Of a stretch of DNA of 64,000 nucleotides, positions 9,757 to 21,621 are shown piece after piece. The stretch is from NCBI RefSeq assembly GCF_016808335.1, contig NC_053144.1, forward strand, positions 69,425,400-69,489,399, in the 5' to 3' direction. This DNA is from Panicum virgatum (lineage: Eukaryota; Streptophyta; Magnoliopsida; Poales; Poaceae). Both the position numbers and the translations under genes were made by a program. Under the pieces are notes generated by a model. That model saw nothing but the letters and a program-made list of their open reading frames with translations, was not told the origin of the DNA and did no database searches. The number at the start of each line of letters is the position of its first letter. The stretch's first letter is position 1.

Positions 9757-12536
9757 ATGGCCACTGTCACGCCCCTGTCAGCCTCCCCGCACAGCGGCCA
9801 CCTCCTCCGTCACCGCCGCGGCGGCCGCCTCCATGCCAAGCACCAGCCCCAGAAACAGCGCCGCCCACCGCGCACGGCGCGGCTCCACTGCGCGCCGGAC
9901 GGAGGCGCCGGCGAGGTCTCGGCCCCTCCCGCTCCCCCGGCCGCCGAGGAGCAAGCGCCGCAAGAGCAGCCGCATGACTTCAACCTCCTCGCCGCCAACC
10001 GAAGCGAGTTCAACGAGATCATCTTGGTCATCGACTCGCCCGCCGCGCGATACCTCGTCCTGGACCACAACAGTACGTATGGGTGGTTAATTGCCTACTC
10101 AGTTCAACAGCCACGAATTGAATTAAATTTGGATAGGTTTTTCTGATCAGTTGGAGTTCTATGTCTGGTTGTGTCGTGCAGAGAATATCCACAGCGTTCT
10201 CCCCAAGACCACTGTTTGGACAAACTCCTACTGGGTATGTACACTTGGCTAATTAATCATCTAAACTTACCTGAATATTACCACCATTCACTAAAGATTG
10301 CTCTACCGTTTTTACCGACAAGCCCTTATAGACATGAAAATCTGATACTTGATGACGTGCATATATCTTCACTCATCTGACATTAAGCACTTGATCAGAA
10401 TAGCACTAATGTTTTCTGTTGATGCTCTAGTATCGCCTATTGTTCATATGTAAAAGCTTTTGAGGAGTTTTACAGTTTCGTGCATATAAAGCTTGCGAGG
10501 GATTTCTCTTTGAACAAATTTATATGTTTTTCTCAACTCTTTGGCTTGCCTCCTTTTCTTTCCTAGAATTTCTGTTAGATGTTGGTGCTTAATTAATGTG
10601 TTTTTTTTCCCTTGCAGGATGAGTTCGTGAGCCTGCCACCGGTTGTTCCACTTGGTCCTGTTGCACTCCTAGGTTTGGTAAATCACTTGTTCCATGAGGA
10701 CAATTGCAACCTACTTTAGCTTTTAAGTCATACTCTATATTCTTCCCGCAAAGCTACGATGCAATAGGCAACAATATGCATACTAGGGGGTTGGGAAACA
10801 TATTTCGGTTCTTCTGATGACGATTCACCATTTCTAATCAAACTCGCATCATGTACTCCATATGCTCATAAATAATTTCTTTAGGCAAAAGCAAAACCAC
10901 ACCCTCTGTATTTTTATACTCTCTCTTCACACGCGCAAATACTCACTCTTCAGTCTTCACACACTCTTCACCTTCAATTCCTTGGTTCTTTCAGGGTGCT
11001 GGGACTGCAGCACATCTGATGCTAAAGTTTTGGCCTTGGTTGCAACTCGTTGGCTGGGAGATTGATCCTATGGTGAGAACTCTTCTCATTGGTGACCATT
11101 TTTTTTATTAATCACAAAGTTTGAAGTTCCGGTAACTTACCAATTTCAATCATGTGAACGTATGCTATCGACTTCTCACAAGAACATTAGTAATCTATCA
11201 TTTGCTATATACGGTAAACTTATCTTGTGGCCTTATCTACTGTGGCTCTTGCATATGCTTTTCATGTACCCAATTTTCATATTGGAAAAAGCTGATCGTA
11301 TTTCATGGCAGATAGTTGATTTGTCAAGGCAGTTTTTTGGTATGTCTGAATTAGAGAAGGCCACAGAATCTGGTGGTTCACTTTCCGTGCACATTGGTGA
11401 CGCACTTTCTCTATCAGCTACAGTAGAAGGAGGATTTGCTGGTGAATAACTAACCTGATGCATTTTAACGCCTTACTTTTCAAATACATAATTTGATATG
11501 TGTGATTAACTCCGAACTGCAGGAATTGTTGTAGATTTGTTTTGTGATGGAAAGGTCATACCTCAGCTGCAAGAAGTAAATATTGTTTTCCATCTCTGTG
11601 GCTTAAATTTTGTTATTGTTCTGTATCCCGTGATGATTCGCATATCAAAATTTTAGCTTTGAGAATTACTTTCAATTCCATGTAATGGATTTATGAATCA
11701 TGTATTAAGAATGTGTAGCTCTGTTTTGGACTATCGATAAACTACCATAACTTTTACACTGTGATGGATTTATTTAAATATTGATACAGGTTGAAACTTG
11801 GTTGCAAATTGCAAAAAAGCTAATGCCAGGTGGTCGAATTATGGTTAATTGTGGTGGAGCGGACGTTGAAGAATCTCTTTCATCGTCCTGGGTTCAAAAC
11901 CCTACAGTTAAAGCACTATGTTCTGCATTTCCCGGGCAGGTATGATGCAATTCATCGGCCATATTCATTTGCACTTCAATTACCAAAATTATTTATTTTC
12001 AACTGTTACTACCTGATCTTAGAGTATTTTCAGCCAAGATTTCTAAATTATGAAGTAATTTGTGCTTGTTGTTTTGTACGGATATCATATATTCATATTT
12101 CCTCTCCATCCATTTTTTTTGTACGGGTTATCATCTTTCATCTGCATCAAATGTAATGGATACCATTTACTTGTGAGTGATATCTTATTAGATTTTATGG
12201 GTAACCATGTGATCTTTGAATATCTATTTTGTGTGAGTCAAAAAGTTTTGAGCAACATGCGGTAAATTTTAACATAGGATGGTAGTTATGTTGCCACCTG
12301 TTTTGGTCGTTTATCCTTATGGGGCATTTTTTATGTCACTAGCTTGCTCTAGACTGTTTTACTGAAATGAAATGATGGTGTATTTGCAGCTAAACTGGAA
12401 GAGGCTATCGGAGAATGAGAGTGTAAACTATGTCGCTATGACGGGTCCTCTTCCAGACTTGGATGAGTGGTCTGCCTCAGTTCCTAGTGAGCTAAGCACG
12501 AAAGTGAAACAATGGGTGCCTTGCGAGCTTGCATGA
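9757..12536 (+). CDS. Spermidine-synthase-like SAM-dependent methyltransferase, likely plastid
   Basis: Eight exons: 9757-10072, 10182-10234, 10618-10677, 10995-11072, 11312-11441, 11523-11575, 11790-11939, 12390-12536. All have GT-AG borders and join in frame to 328 aa. The N-terminus (about 70 residues, rich in Ser/Arg/Ala/Pro, few acids) looks like a chloroplast transit peptide. Motif I of the class I methyltransferase fold is GLGAG at 142-146, and the acidic SAM/dcSAM-ribose residue is E165 in GWEIDP. IVVDLFCDGK and LMPGGRIMVNCGG follow as the later strands. This is the plant family annotated as spermidine synthase or SAM-dependent methyltransferase superfamily. The aminopropyltransferase Asp pair is not evident, so polyamine synthesis is not established. 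A MITE ends 74 bases before the start codon. Confidence 0.85.
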
Positions 12537-13528
12537 TGCCGGCATTTTCTTTTCTTCTAGTTGCACCTAATTGCTCCAGCAACTTGTCCATGACCTCTTT
12601 GGCTCTCTCCATGCTCCTTTGATTTCTGGTGAGCAAGTTCAGCTGTCGGTGGGTGCCATCCACTGTACTTCACTTCTGGATCTACTTGCCTACTATGCGC
12701 GCCATCAGGCACACTGAAATTCCTGTCGTTCTCATCTTTTTTTACTCCAAGGTGTGTTTATGGCATCTGAAGCAAAGCTGAATCCAGATGTTTATGGGGA
12801 TACCAGCGGAACAGGTAAATGCGGATTAGTTTTGTTACTGAACCATTGAGTACTGTACAGCACAGCCATGGGAGAGAATCTTGAGAGTATCCCAAGACAA
12901 AATGTTCAGATTGGGCATGTCAAGACAAGTTTTGCAGGAAGAAGATTGGAGCCCATAGCACAAAGCAATTTCTGCCATCTCCTGCTTCTAGCATTCATGC
13001 ATGCTATTTCTGCTTGAAATTGGAGTGAATGATGGGGTCTTCACTACTTGCCATTTCTGCTTGAAACTCCCCTATCATCTCGGTCTTTGCTGGCCTGTAT
13101 CTGGTATCACCCTCTGCTTCCGCCACCTCCCTCGACGTCTCCGTGATGGTCACTTGGCCGGCCGTGCTTCTATCGCGGGCGGGCGGGCGCCCAGCGGCAG
13201 CCAGGCCTCCCACGAAGCACGATGCTAACCAGTAGCCGCTGAGGAATGTTCCGTGAACAATCAGTTGAGCGTAACTACCGTGCACCGCATCACGAGAGGC
13301 ACGAGCGCAGCCTCGGGACGCTACAAGATCCGACGGCTCCGTGGGGCTACCACTCTGACACCGGCAGTCCTCGTCCCTCCTGGCGCCTCCCCCCGAAGCA
13401 AAGGGGCAAGCAAAGGCCCCAGTCCGGCGCCGGAAGTCCTGGTCCAAAACCCACGCAACATAGCCCTTCGCCCCCCGCCCCGCTCCCGATCCGGCCGCCC
13501 CAACCCCAAGCGGAGCCAGCCTGCCAGG
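12537..13528. other. Intergenic region between the methyltransferase gene and ANGUSTIFOLIA
   Basis: It begins with the presumed 3' UTR of the upstream gene and ends with the GC-rich 5' leader of ANGUSTIFOLIA. An open frame runs in phase with the ANGUSTIFOLIA start from 13253. I chose the later ATG because similarity to the family begins only after it. No other gene seen. Confidence 0.5.
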
Positions 13529-16500
13529 ATGGCCCATTCGCCGGCGCCCAGCGGCGGCGGGGGGCAGCAGCCGCTGGTGGTGTCGCTCAACTGCCTCGAC
13601 GACCCCTCGCTGGAGCAGGAGGGGCTGGCCGGCGTGGCCGCGGTGGAGCACGTGCCCCTCTCCGCCGTCGCCTCGGGCCGCGTCGAGGCCGCCACCGCCG
13701 TGCTCCTCCCCTCCCTCGCCTTCCTCCCGCGCGCGGCCCAGCGCCGGCTGCGCCCCTGGCAGCTGCTGCTCTGCCTCGGCTCCGCGGACCGCGCCGCCGA
13801 CGCCGCCGTCGCCGCGGACCTCGGCCTCCGCCTCGTGCACGTCGACGCCAACCGCGCCGAGGAGGTCGCCGACACCGTCATGGCGCTCATCCTCGGCCTG
13901 CTCCGACGCACGCACCTGCTGTCGCGCCAGGCCTCCTCCGCCCCGGCCGCGGTCGCCGCCGGCTGGCTCGGCTCCGCCCAGCCGTTGTGCCGCGGCATGC
14001 GGCGCTGCCGTGGACTCGTGCTGGGCATCATTGGCCGGTCCGCCGCCGCCCGCTGCCTCGCGACCCGCAGCCTCGCATTTCGGATGAGCGTGCTCTACTT
14101 TGATCCGCGCTACGCGGTAACGGATCTGGAACTTCCTACGCTTCTATTGTTTGATCTACTTATTAGTTTCTATTATTAACTGCACGGTTCTAAAACTTTG
14201 GATCCTCATGCTTGCATTGCTAGTTTAGGTAATTTGGGCTTTTTTTTTGCTTGATGTTATCTGTTGCCAGTGTCTCACAAGTGGGTACGGTTTTGTGCTA
14301 AAATGAGTCTATGATCATTGAGTCTTACAAATTTTTGTAAAATTGAAGTTGAGGGAGATGGGACTCCCAGAACTTGGAATCTGATTCTGAACAACTGAAA
14401 GTCATATCACCCTTGCTTAATTTGGAAGGGGGTTGCTGTATAGGCTAAGTACTTTTGGCTGTTCGAGTACCAGGATATGACTGCGACTAACTGTATATTT
14501 TTTCTATGGATAGCGAGGTTAAGTGAACAGCAGTGACATATGATAAAAGAAGAACTAATGATATGGCAAACAGTGAATCAACTTTGCTAGTTTCAACTTC
14601 TGAAAGGCATGAAGTAGGGGATGACAGCATGATAATTAACCTAGAGTAATTATGCGTGTTAAACTAAATATCGTTCATCAAATGCAATAGGGTTGTGTTA
14701 CATCATTGATATCAGCACCAAGTTCATAACTTAATATTCTCAGCCTATTTCTTGTGATACAAAATCATGATATGGAGCTACTCTCCAACTCACTTTTCAA
14801 TTGAACAAATACGTAAGTTAAGAGTACTGCTTTGAATTCTGACTTCTTGCACATCTGTTTAAGGCCGATGGGAAAACAAAGCGGCCTTCTATTGTGTTTC
14901 CTTCTGCAGCGAGGAGAATGGATACTCTCAACGATTTATTAGCAGCAAGTGACCTTGTTTCTCTGCATTGCGCGTTGACAAATGACACCGTACACATACT
15001 TAACGCGGACTGCCTACAGCACATAAAACATGGTAAACTTTTCCTTTCATCTTTATTAGCATTAACAGAGCTTTGTGTGGTCTGAACTCTGAAGTAGAGC
15101 ATATCCTATTCAATATAGTTGTATAACATCATATCATCGATCATTTTGAATCCTGCAGGAGCTTTCATCGTCAATACTGGTAGTTGCCAGCTTATAGATG
15201 ACTGTGCACTCAAACAGCTCTTGATTGATGGTACCATAGCTGGTTGCGCATTGGATGGTGCTGAAGGTCCACAGTGGATGGAAGCATGGGTATGCAAATT
15301 AGAAGCATAATGGTTGGAAATGGTTATTTAGGATGAATTAGGTTATCTAATTTGAAACTGTTCATCATTTGTGATATTATACTTTTCCTGATGTTTCTAT
15401 AACTAAGGTCCTCTCTGAAGCTAGAGAAATGATTCATTATTTAAATGAGCTTATACTCCTAGTAATATCTGCTTATTGTTTCAGAGTTAAAATTCTCAGT
15501 TGAGGTAGAATGCAAAGTGGCATTTAATCGGTGTAGGAGGGATAGAATTGGTGTAATGGATGGATTGTATTAGCCTGAGCCTTGGGGCTGAATATATAGG
15601 GGTACATGACTTGGAGGGCAAGAAGCCTCTCCTACAGATCTGGTAGGATACGGATACAATCCCAATCTACCTAATATAGAGATATCCCTAATATACTCTA
15701 ACATCCCCCCGCAGTCACAGCGGGAGCGTCGCAGACGGTGAGACTGGAGAGAAGTCGATAAACTGACATCCCCCCGCAGTCACAACGGTCAGTGCGCCGC
15801 AGATGCTGTGGCTGGAGTGAAAAACCACAAGGTTGCTCAAGCAGATGATAGCCCTTTGTGCCGATGTCAAGGTAGCCGAGGTGAGGACGAGTAGCCATGG
15901 TCGATGATGCCGTATGTAGAGTAGGCGTGGTCGACGTAGCTATGTCGAGGTTGCCGAAGACAAGGTAGCCGCACATGAAGCCGCGGGCGCACGAGGAGGC
16001 GCCATGGTGGTGACGTAATGGAGAAGACGCCGGAGACGAAGATGACGATGCGTCGAGGCAGTCGTAGAGGGAGCGATGCCGAAGTCGAAGCAGTCAGGCC
16101 ATCGGGCGACACATGCCCGAGCTTGCCAGGCTCGGGAACGCATCGGGGACGATGGGCACGCACCGGTGTTGCCAATACCGAACGTGCAAGGGAGGATGCA
16201 CAACCAGATGCCGTCACCGAGGGGGACCAGCAGAGAAGGCCTCCATGGTGGTCGCAGGCGCAGAAGAAGGCGAGGTAGAAGATGCCAACGCCTGCTGTTG
16301 CTGGAGTAGACGAAGTAGTCGGGGACGAGATGGCGACGCTGGTGATGTGGTTGTGCTAGACGAAGCGAGGAGGGGAACCTAGATTTTCCAGCACAAGGAC
16401 GAATGATCCGGTTGACGCGACGGCGGCGCTCGAAAGAGACGGTGAAGAACTCGTACAGCTTGACGAAGACCATGCGCGGGGCGCGCAGCGACGAGTCCAC

Positions 16501-19500
16501 GATGAGGTCGGGGACGTGGTCGACGGCGGTGAGGAAGCAACGGCGGAGAAGACCACGGGGTAACGCCACTGCTGCCCGAAGAGGCGACGCAACGACAGCC
16601 CTCCGTGCTCGGTGAAGGGCGCGCTCGACGAGGACGGACGTCACGGAAGCCGGGTGGATCACGCACATCGGCTGATCAGACCGAGTAGCGTGAGGCGAGA
16701 CGACGGTGGGCGAAGTCGGTGAAGGCGTCCCGATCGGTGAAGGCGACGACGAGCCGGCGAAGGTCGATGTGCGGACGAGGCGGCGATGTTGGCGGCGGCA
16801 CAAACGAGCGCCCCCTAGGGTGCCGGCCATCTCGCCATGCCGCAGGGTCGGAGAGGAAGAAGAGGCCGGTGAAGTCGATACCGACGTCGAGGTAGAGGCG
16901 CGAAGTCGACGGGCGGTGGGCGACGCAATCCCGATCTCTGATCGGGCAAAAGAAAAATTGATACAGCAGCAGCTTGTGTAGTACCTCGGGTGCACGTAGC
17001 AGAACCCCTCATCCTCTTATCTCTTGCCACCTCTCACGTCCACGGTCAAGAAGGCCATGGGAGAGAGGGAGAAGACAAAGAAAAGGGTTGAGCGTGCGGC
17101 GATGTGGAGGAGCGGGGCGGATCCGGTCCGGGGGCGAAGGCAAGGCGGGGCGGAGCCACACCGAGGCGGTTCCCGTTCGGCGCGGTGACGGATCCCGCCG
17201 AATCGGGCGGATCCCCGCCTGGATCTGTGGAGCGGCGGTGGACCCCGCCCAGAGGCGGCGGCGGCCAGCGGTGGATCCCGCCAGGGCGGACGGCGAGGCA
17301 GTGGCGCCTGGCGGCGGAGGGACGAGGTGAAGCTGGACGCTGCCAGGGGGGTTCGTCGGCGACGAGCGTAAGCAGCACTCGGCAGCCCCTGCTGCCACCA
17401 CGGCAGCACGGGTTGGAGGCGGGTGCTGCAGGAGGCCGCGACTGCCACCACGGTAGCGCGGGACGGTGGTGTCGTCGATGATTCCCTGCGGATGACGAGG
17501 TACTTCCCAATCTGCTGCTGCTTGACGCGATCTGGCGGTGGATTAAACTGATCCGCCGCGGAGAGGGGCGCTGCCCCCGGCGGAGGTCATGGGCGACCTC
17601 CCCGGGGGCGCGCTAGGAGGCCGTTGAGGGGGCGCTTTGGAGGTGCGCCGTGGAGGACGGCCGCCGGCTCGCGGAGGGCGGGGTGCGAGAGGGGCAGCGG
17701 AAGATTAGCCTAGGATCTCAAACTCTAATCTCGTGATACCATGTAGGAAGTATAGAATTGGTGTAATGGATGGATTGTATTAGCCTGAGCCTTGGGGCTG
17801 AATATATAGGGGTACATGACTTGGAGGGCAAGAAGCCTCTCCTACAGATCTAGTAGGATACGGATACAATCCTAATCTACCTAATATAGAGATATCCCTA
17901 ATATACTCTAACAATCGGGAACTTGTTATGTGTGTTACAACTGACCTTCTCTGTTCAATTGGCTAATAATTATGTCCTTGCAGAAAATGGACAAATAGCT
18001 GGTGTTCTTTTTCACTGTTATGGTTGCATTGCTTTTTGTTCTGAAAAGTGGTCTAATCTTTATTATATACAGGTGAGGGAGATGCCAAATGTTTTAATTC
18101 TTCCACGGAGTGCAGATTACAGTGAAGAAGTGTGGATGGAAATAAGAGAGAAAGCAATCACTATGTTGCACTCGTTTTTCTTTGATGGTGTTCTTCCAAC
18201 TAGTGCAATTTCTGATGAAGATGAGGAAATAAGTGAAGCTGGAAATGAAGATGATCACCTAAACACACAGGCAAAAGATAGCCTGCCACAGATTTTTCAT
18301 GCTGAAACAGACGAAAGCCACTTAACTCTGGAGCACGGAAAGAAAAGAGCCACATCCCACCATAAAGAGCCTGAGGCTTCTGGAAAATCTGTAAACATAG
18401 GCTCCCGATCTGAAGGAAGGCGTAGTCGTTCGGGAAAGAAAGGGAAAAAGAGGCCTGCTCACCACAGATCTCAACAGAAACCAGATGACTTGTCTGCTGT
18501 AGAGAGTGACAGTAATTATTCCTCTCGGAGAGATGATGACACTGCAATGAGTAGCAGGGACCAGGTTGTAAGTTCCAGTTCACGATTTGCCTCTCCTGAG
18601 GAATCAAAATACAAGCAGAAATCTCTTGCAGAATCACCAATGGAAATAACATCTGAGAAGAAGGTGCCTGCACTTCTCAGTAGAAAGTATCCTGATAAAC
18701 TGAAACATGGTTTTGTTGTAGCATTGAAAGCAAGAGATAATTCAGGGTACCACGTTGCGAGACAGAGAGTAGTTGGTGGTGGTGGATGGATTCTTGATGT
18801 TGTGTCAAATGCAACAAACAGGGATCCTGCTGCTCAGTTCCTAGTTAGTTTCAAAAACAAGGTATGGTTATAGCCACCCTCTTTTCTTTCATTTTCATGT
18901 GCGCTTCAATTTTATGCACATGCAGGCTCTGATAAGACATGTACCTTTCAGGATACTATGGGACTACGATCCTTTGTTGCTGGCGGTAAACTACTGCAGG
19001 TACATCTCTCCGACTCTATGGCTAGACCTGATCATGCACTACCTGACTCGACCCACCCAAAAGCAGCTTGATTGCACCTGACCCGACCAGTGCAATGGGA
19101 GGCTGGGGCCAAATTTTTTTTGCCTGTTGTGTTGTGCTTATTGTTCCGATAATTCTGATCCGGAACCTGAAAATACTAAAGGCCCAACCCGACCTGAACA
19201 AATCCACCGTGTCGGGCCTGAACCCGAATTTTCAGCCTGCAGCTGGGCCCGGCTCAGATCGGCAAGAAAACGTCGGGTTCTTTTAGCTCGACCCAAACCT
19301 GTCTATGCCCATCTATGACTTGACTACTAGGCTAGTAAATATATGTTATATAATTAGAAAATAAATTTTGAAACGTGTGACACTAAAAGCGAAGCTGATA
19401 TTACACAATCTGCTATGTTGTCTCTTGACATGAACTGTAATTATGAAAATTCTACATAATTCAGTTAAATATTTTTTATATACCAAATTTGACAGTCACG

Positions 19501-20449
19501 TGTATGAAATTTGTTGACCCAGCTACCTACTCAATGTCCTCGTTTTTAATTTGATGTTGACCAGTTTGCTACTTCTGTCAGTAGTGCCTTTCTAACACTT
19601 CCACCCACAAGTTCGGGCCTTGAAATTTTGGATTCCCCTATTATATAAGATAAGTTAAGAGAGACCTTAAGGTGTGGAATATCTCCAAGGAATTAGCTAT
19701 GGATAGGAGCGCTTGGAGACTAGCAATCAATCTGCCTGAACCATGACCTTTGTTTCTGTTTACCCTCATCTCTACCTTATGTCTTGTGTCTTTTTTTGTG
19801 TTTCCTCTTATCCTTGTTTCTTTTGGGTTTATTCATCTCTAGCCTACGCCAACTTGCTTGGGACAAAAGGCTATGTTGTTGTATTATATACAATAGATTT
19901 TTACCATATCAGCTTTCAAGTAGAGGGGTGATTGTGGTTATGCGCGAAGAGGGTCTGCTGCCCGTACCATCCTTTCCTTTCCCAGCCCTGTGTTCTACAG
20001 TTTCAGAATAAATTCTGCTGGGGCTAGTAAAAAAACTTTGAGAAGGCACCCTTTCTGTTGATGCATGCGTTTGCTGATGTTCTTATGAATATGTATTTTA
20101 ATACATTAACAGATTAATAGGAAGACGGAGTTCGTATTTGCAAGCCACTCTTTCGATGTTTGGGAGAGCTGGATGCTGGATGGCTCTTTGCTGGAGGGTT
20201 GTAAGCTTATCAACTGCAGGAATCCTTCGGTATGCTCCTTCCTAGTTGCTATTCTTCTTAAGAAAACTAACATGTAGTGGTATCAGTGGTTTTGACTATG
20301 TAGCAACCTCGAAACCTGGGAGGTCGCAAATTGTTAATAGTCGGCTCCCCAACTGATTTTTTTTTCTTTTGTAGGCTGTTTTGGACGTGTGCATTGAGAT
20401 CCTTGCAGCTGCAAGTGAAGAAGATGGAGTCACTCGGTGGCTTGATTAG
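13529..20449 (+). CDS. AN: ANGUSTIFOLIA (plant C-terminal-binding-protein homologue)
   Basis: Seven exons: 13529-14116, 14864-15032, 15159-15289, 18073-18861, 18952-18999, 20113-20229, 20375-20449. They join in frame to 638 aa, close to the size of Arabidopsis AN. Residues about 15-330 form the 2-hydroxyacid-dehydrogenase/CtBP-like fold. The dinucleotide loop reads LGIIGRS (165-171) rather than a strict GxGxxG. SIVFPSAARRMDTLNDLLAA, NTGSCQLIDDCAL and GCALDGAEGPQWMEAW match AN closely. The long C-terminal part is acidic, then Lys/Arg/Ser-rich with a nuclear-signal-like SRSGKKGKKRP. It ends in the plant-specific segment with DVWESWMLDGS. AN controls polar cell expansion and leaf width through microtubules and Golgi/trans-Golgi roles. 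Intron 3 (2.8 kb) holds a complete LTR element, but no exon is damaged. Confidence 0.95.
15532..15703 (-). repeat. Left LTR (3' LTR of the minus-oriented element)
   Basis: 172 bases, TG to CA. A near-identical copy lies at 17742-17913. A second copy of ACATCCCCCCGCAGTCACA lies just inside, at about 15767. Confidence 0.9.
17742..17913 (-). repeat. Right LTR (5' LTR of the minus-oriented element)
   Basis: 172 bases, TG to CA, adjacent to the primer binding site on the minus strand and followed by the ATCGG target duplication. Confidence 0.9.
19020..19320. repeat. Probable repeat-derived sequence in ANGUSTIFOLIA intron 5
   Basis: The stretch is rich in variants of GACCCGACC and CCCGAACC, and differs in composition from the intron around it. 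This is a pattern seen in dispersed grass repeats. I could not find clear ends or a target duplication. Confidence 0.3.
19655..19890 (+). mobile_element. 3' end of an RTE-type LINE in ANGUSTIFOLIA intron 5
   Basis: A short frame ends KVWNISKELAMDRSAWRLAI and then a stop. This is the usual C-terminus of plant RTE-like reverse transcriptase proteins. It is followed by the family-typical 3' tail with CTAGCCTACGCCAACTTGC, CTTGGGACAAAAGGC and a TTG-rich end. The rest of the element is missing (5' truncation). It lies in the gene's fifth intron, in the same orientation as the gene. Confidence 0.7.
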
Positions 20450-21488
20450 CCACACGCTGGGAGCTGCAAATATGAACAACTCATCGCTGATCATTTTGCT
20501 GTTTGGTTCTGCTTGTTTTCGATTTTCTTTTTCTTCCTAGGTGCTCAAATTTTGGTTTTCTGATATAGGAACTCCTCTAGCTGTAGGCACATCACGTGCC
20601 CATCACGTTGGGTAGTATGTGATGTGCAAGATGCCAAGATGCGTGAGTTGTCGCTCTTGTACGATGCAAGATTGCATATTTCTGTCAGTCAGTAATACAC
20701 GTGCAGAAATGTGGTTGATGTTGAGTTAAGCGTACAGGCAATCTGCAGAAGACAGCTGGTGCTGTTTTTTAACAAGGAAATTTTGACATGTGCTGATGCC
20801 GCTGAACGCCGGGAAGTCCCGGCAACCTAGACTCAAATCGCTGGACGCCGGGCAATTACTGGCATCGTACAATTCTCCACCCATCGCATGAATTTTGTGC
20901 AGTGATTGATCTTTTTCACAGCGACTACAGGTCAGCCCACCAACGCCGCTTCGCTTTCGTCTGTTGACAAGTTTGACAGCTGCTGAACAGACAATGGCCG
21001 CGTGTCTCCTCCCATGTTTTTACAGGTTTTACAGCTCCTTTCTTCCAACGGCCCATTCACTTGCAGGTTGATCTGAAGAGGCTTACTATTATTTTAGCAG
21101 ATGGCAGGCTTGAGATAAGCATCAGCCAACAGATCGAGATCTAGTCGAACCACACGATATAAGATAAATTAGAAGGAAGCGCGTGAGACGCGAGAATGCA
21201 AGCGAGCAAGATCTCGCCATCGTCACAAACGAGATGAGCAAGTACAGAGATCCTTTAGATCCAGAAGATGGTAGGAACAAGTTGGCATTGCCACAGACGA
21301 AACCAAGAGGCAAGACTCCCTTTTCAACATCGAACACATGAATCATGAATTATACGTGGCGCCGCATGAGCATGCTGCACGCGCAAATATGAACGAAAAA
21401 GAGAATTTCAGAGCACGTGCGATGGCACTGAGGTAGGTGGCGGCCGCATCACACGAAGCACCACTGAGCAGCAGGGCTCGGATCGGCG
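20450..21488. other. Intergenic region between ANGUSTIFOLIA and the anthranilate phosphoribosyltransferase gene
   Basis: The 3' UTR of ANGUSTIFOLIA followed by sequence without a recognisable gene or clear transposon ends. A short repeated theme, GACGCCGGG / GAACGCCGGG, occurs near 20800-20850. Confidence 0.4.
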
Positions 21489-21495
21489 TATAAAT
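21489..21495 (+). promoter_or_regulatory. Putative TATA box of the anthranilate phosphoribosyltransferase gene
   Basis: TATAAAT lies 127 bases before the start codon at 21622, at a suitable distance for a short 5' leader. Based only on motif and position. Confidence 0.45.
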
Positions 21496-21621
21496 TCTCT
21501 CTGAAATCCCAATTGCACACTGGCGCTGCGCATAAAACTTGTCACGGAGAGCGGCTCCCATCCATCCCCGAATCCACCAGGAAGGCCCCCAGCGCGCGCG
21601 CAGGCACCAAAGCCACCAACC

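Larger units (their letters stand above)
15532..17913 (-). mobile_element. Non-autonomous LTR retrotransposon in ANGUSTIFOLIA intron 3
   Basis: 2382 bases with TG...CA long terminal repeats of 172 bases each (15532-15703 and 17742-17913). The element is flanked by the 5-bp duplication ATCGG (15527-15531 and 17914-17918). The initiator-Met-type primer site TGGTATCACGAG (minus strand, 17730-17741) abuts the right LTR, and a GGGGGGA polypurine tract (minus strand, 15704-15710) abuts the left LTR. So the element is inserted opposite to the gene. The two LTRs differ at about 4 of 172 positions by eye. The 2.0-kb interior is GC-rich, with a 351-codon minus frame (15940-16995) but no recognisable protease, integrase or reverse transcriptase. 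The short LTRs and Met primer site fit a copia-derived non-autonomous family. Confidence 0.9.

Noticed and set aside
13004..13915. 303-codon minus-strand frame antisense to ANGUSTIFOLIA exon 1
   Set aside because: Shadow of the GC-rich first exon; composition-driven Gly/Ala/Arg translation without a domain.
17960..18072. Open frame upstream of ANGUSTIFOLIA exon 4 as coding
   Set aside because: The frame is merely open through the end of intron 3. The family sequence resumes at the AG|GTGAGGGAGATG border at 18073, and the exons only close in frame that way.
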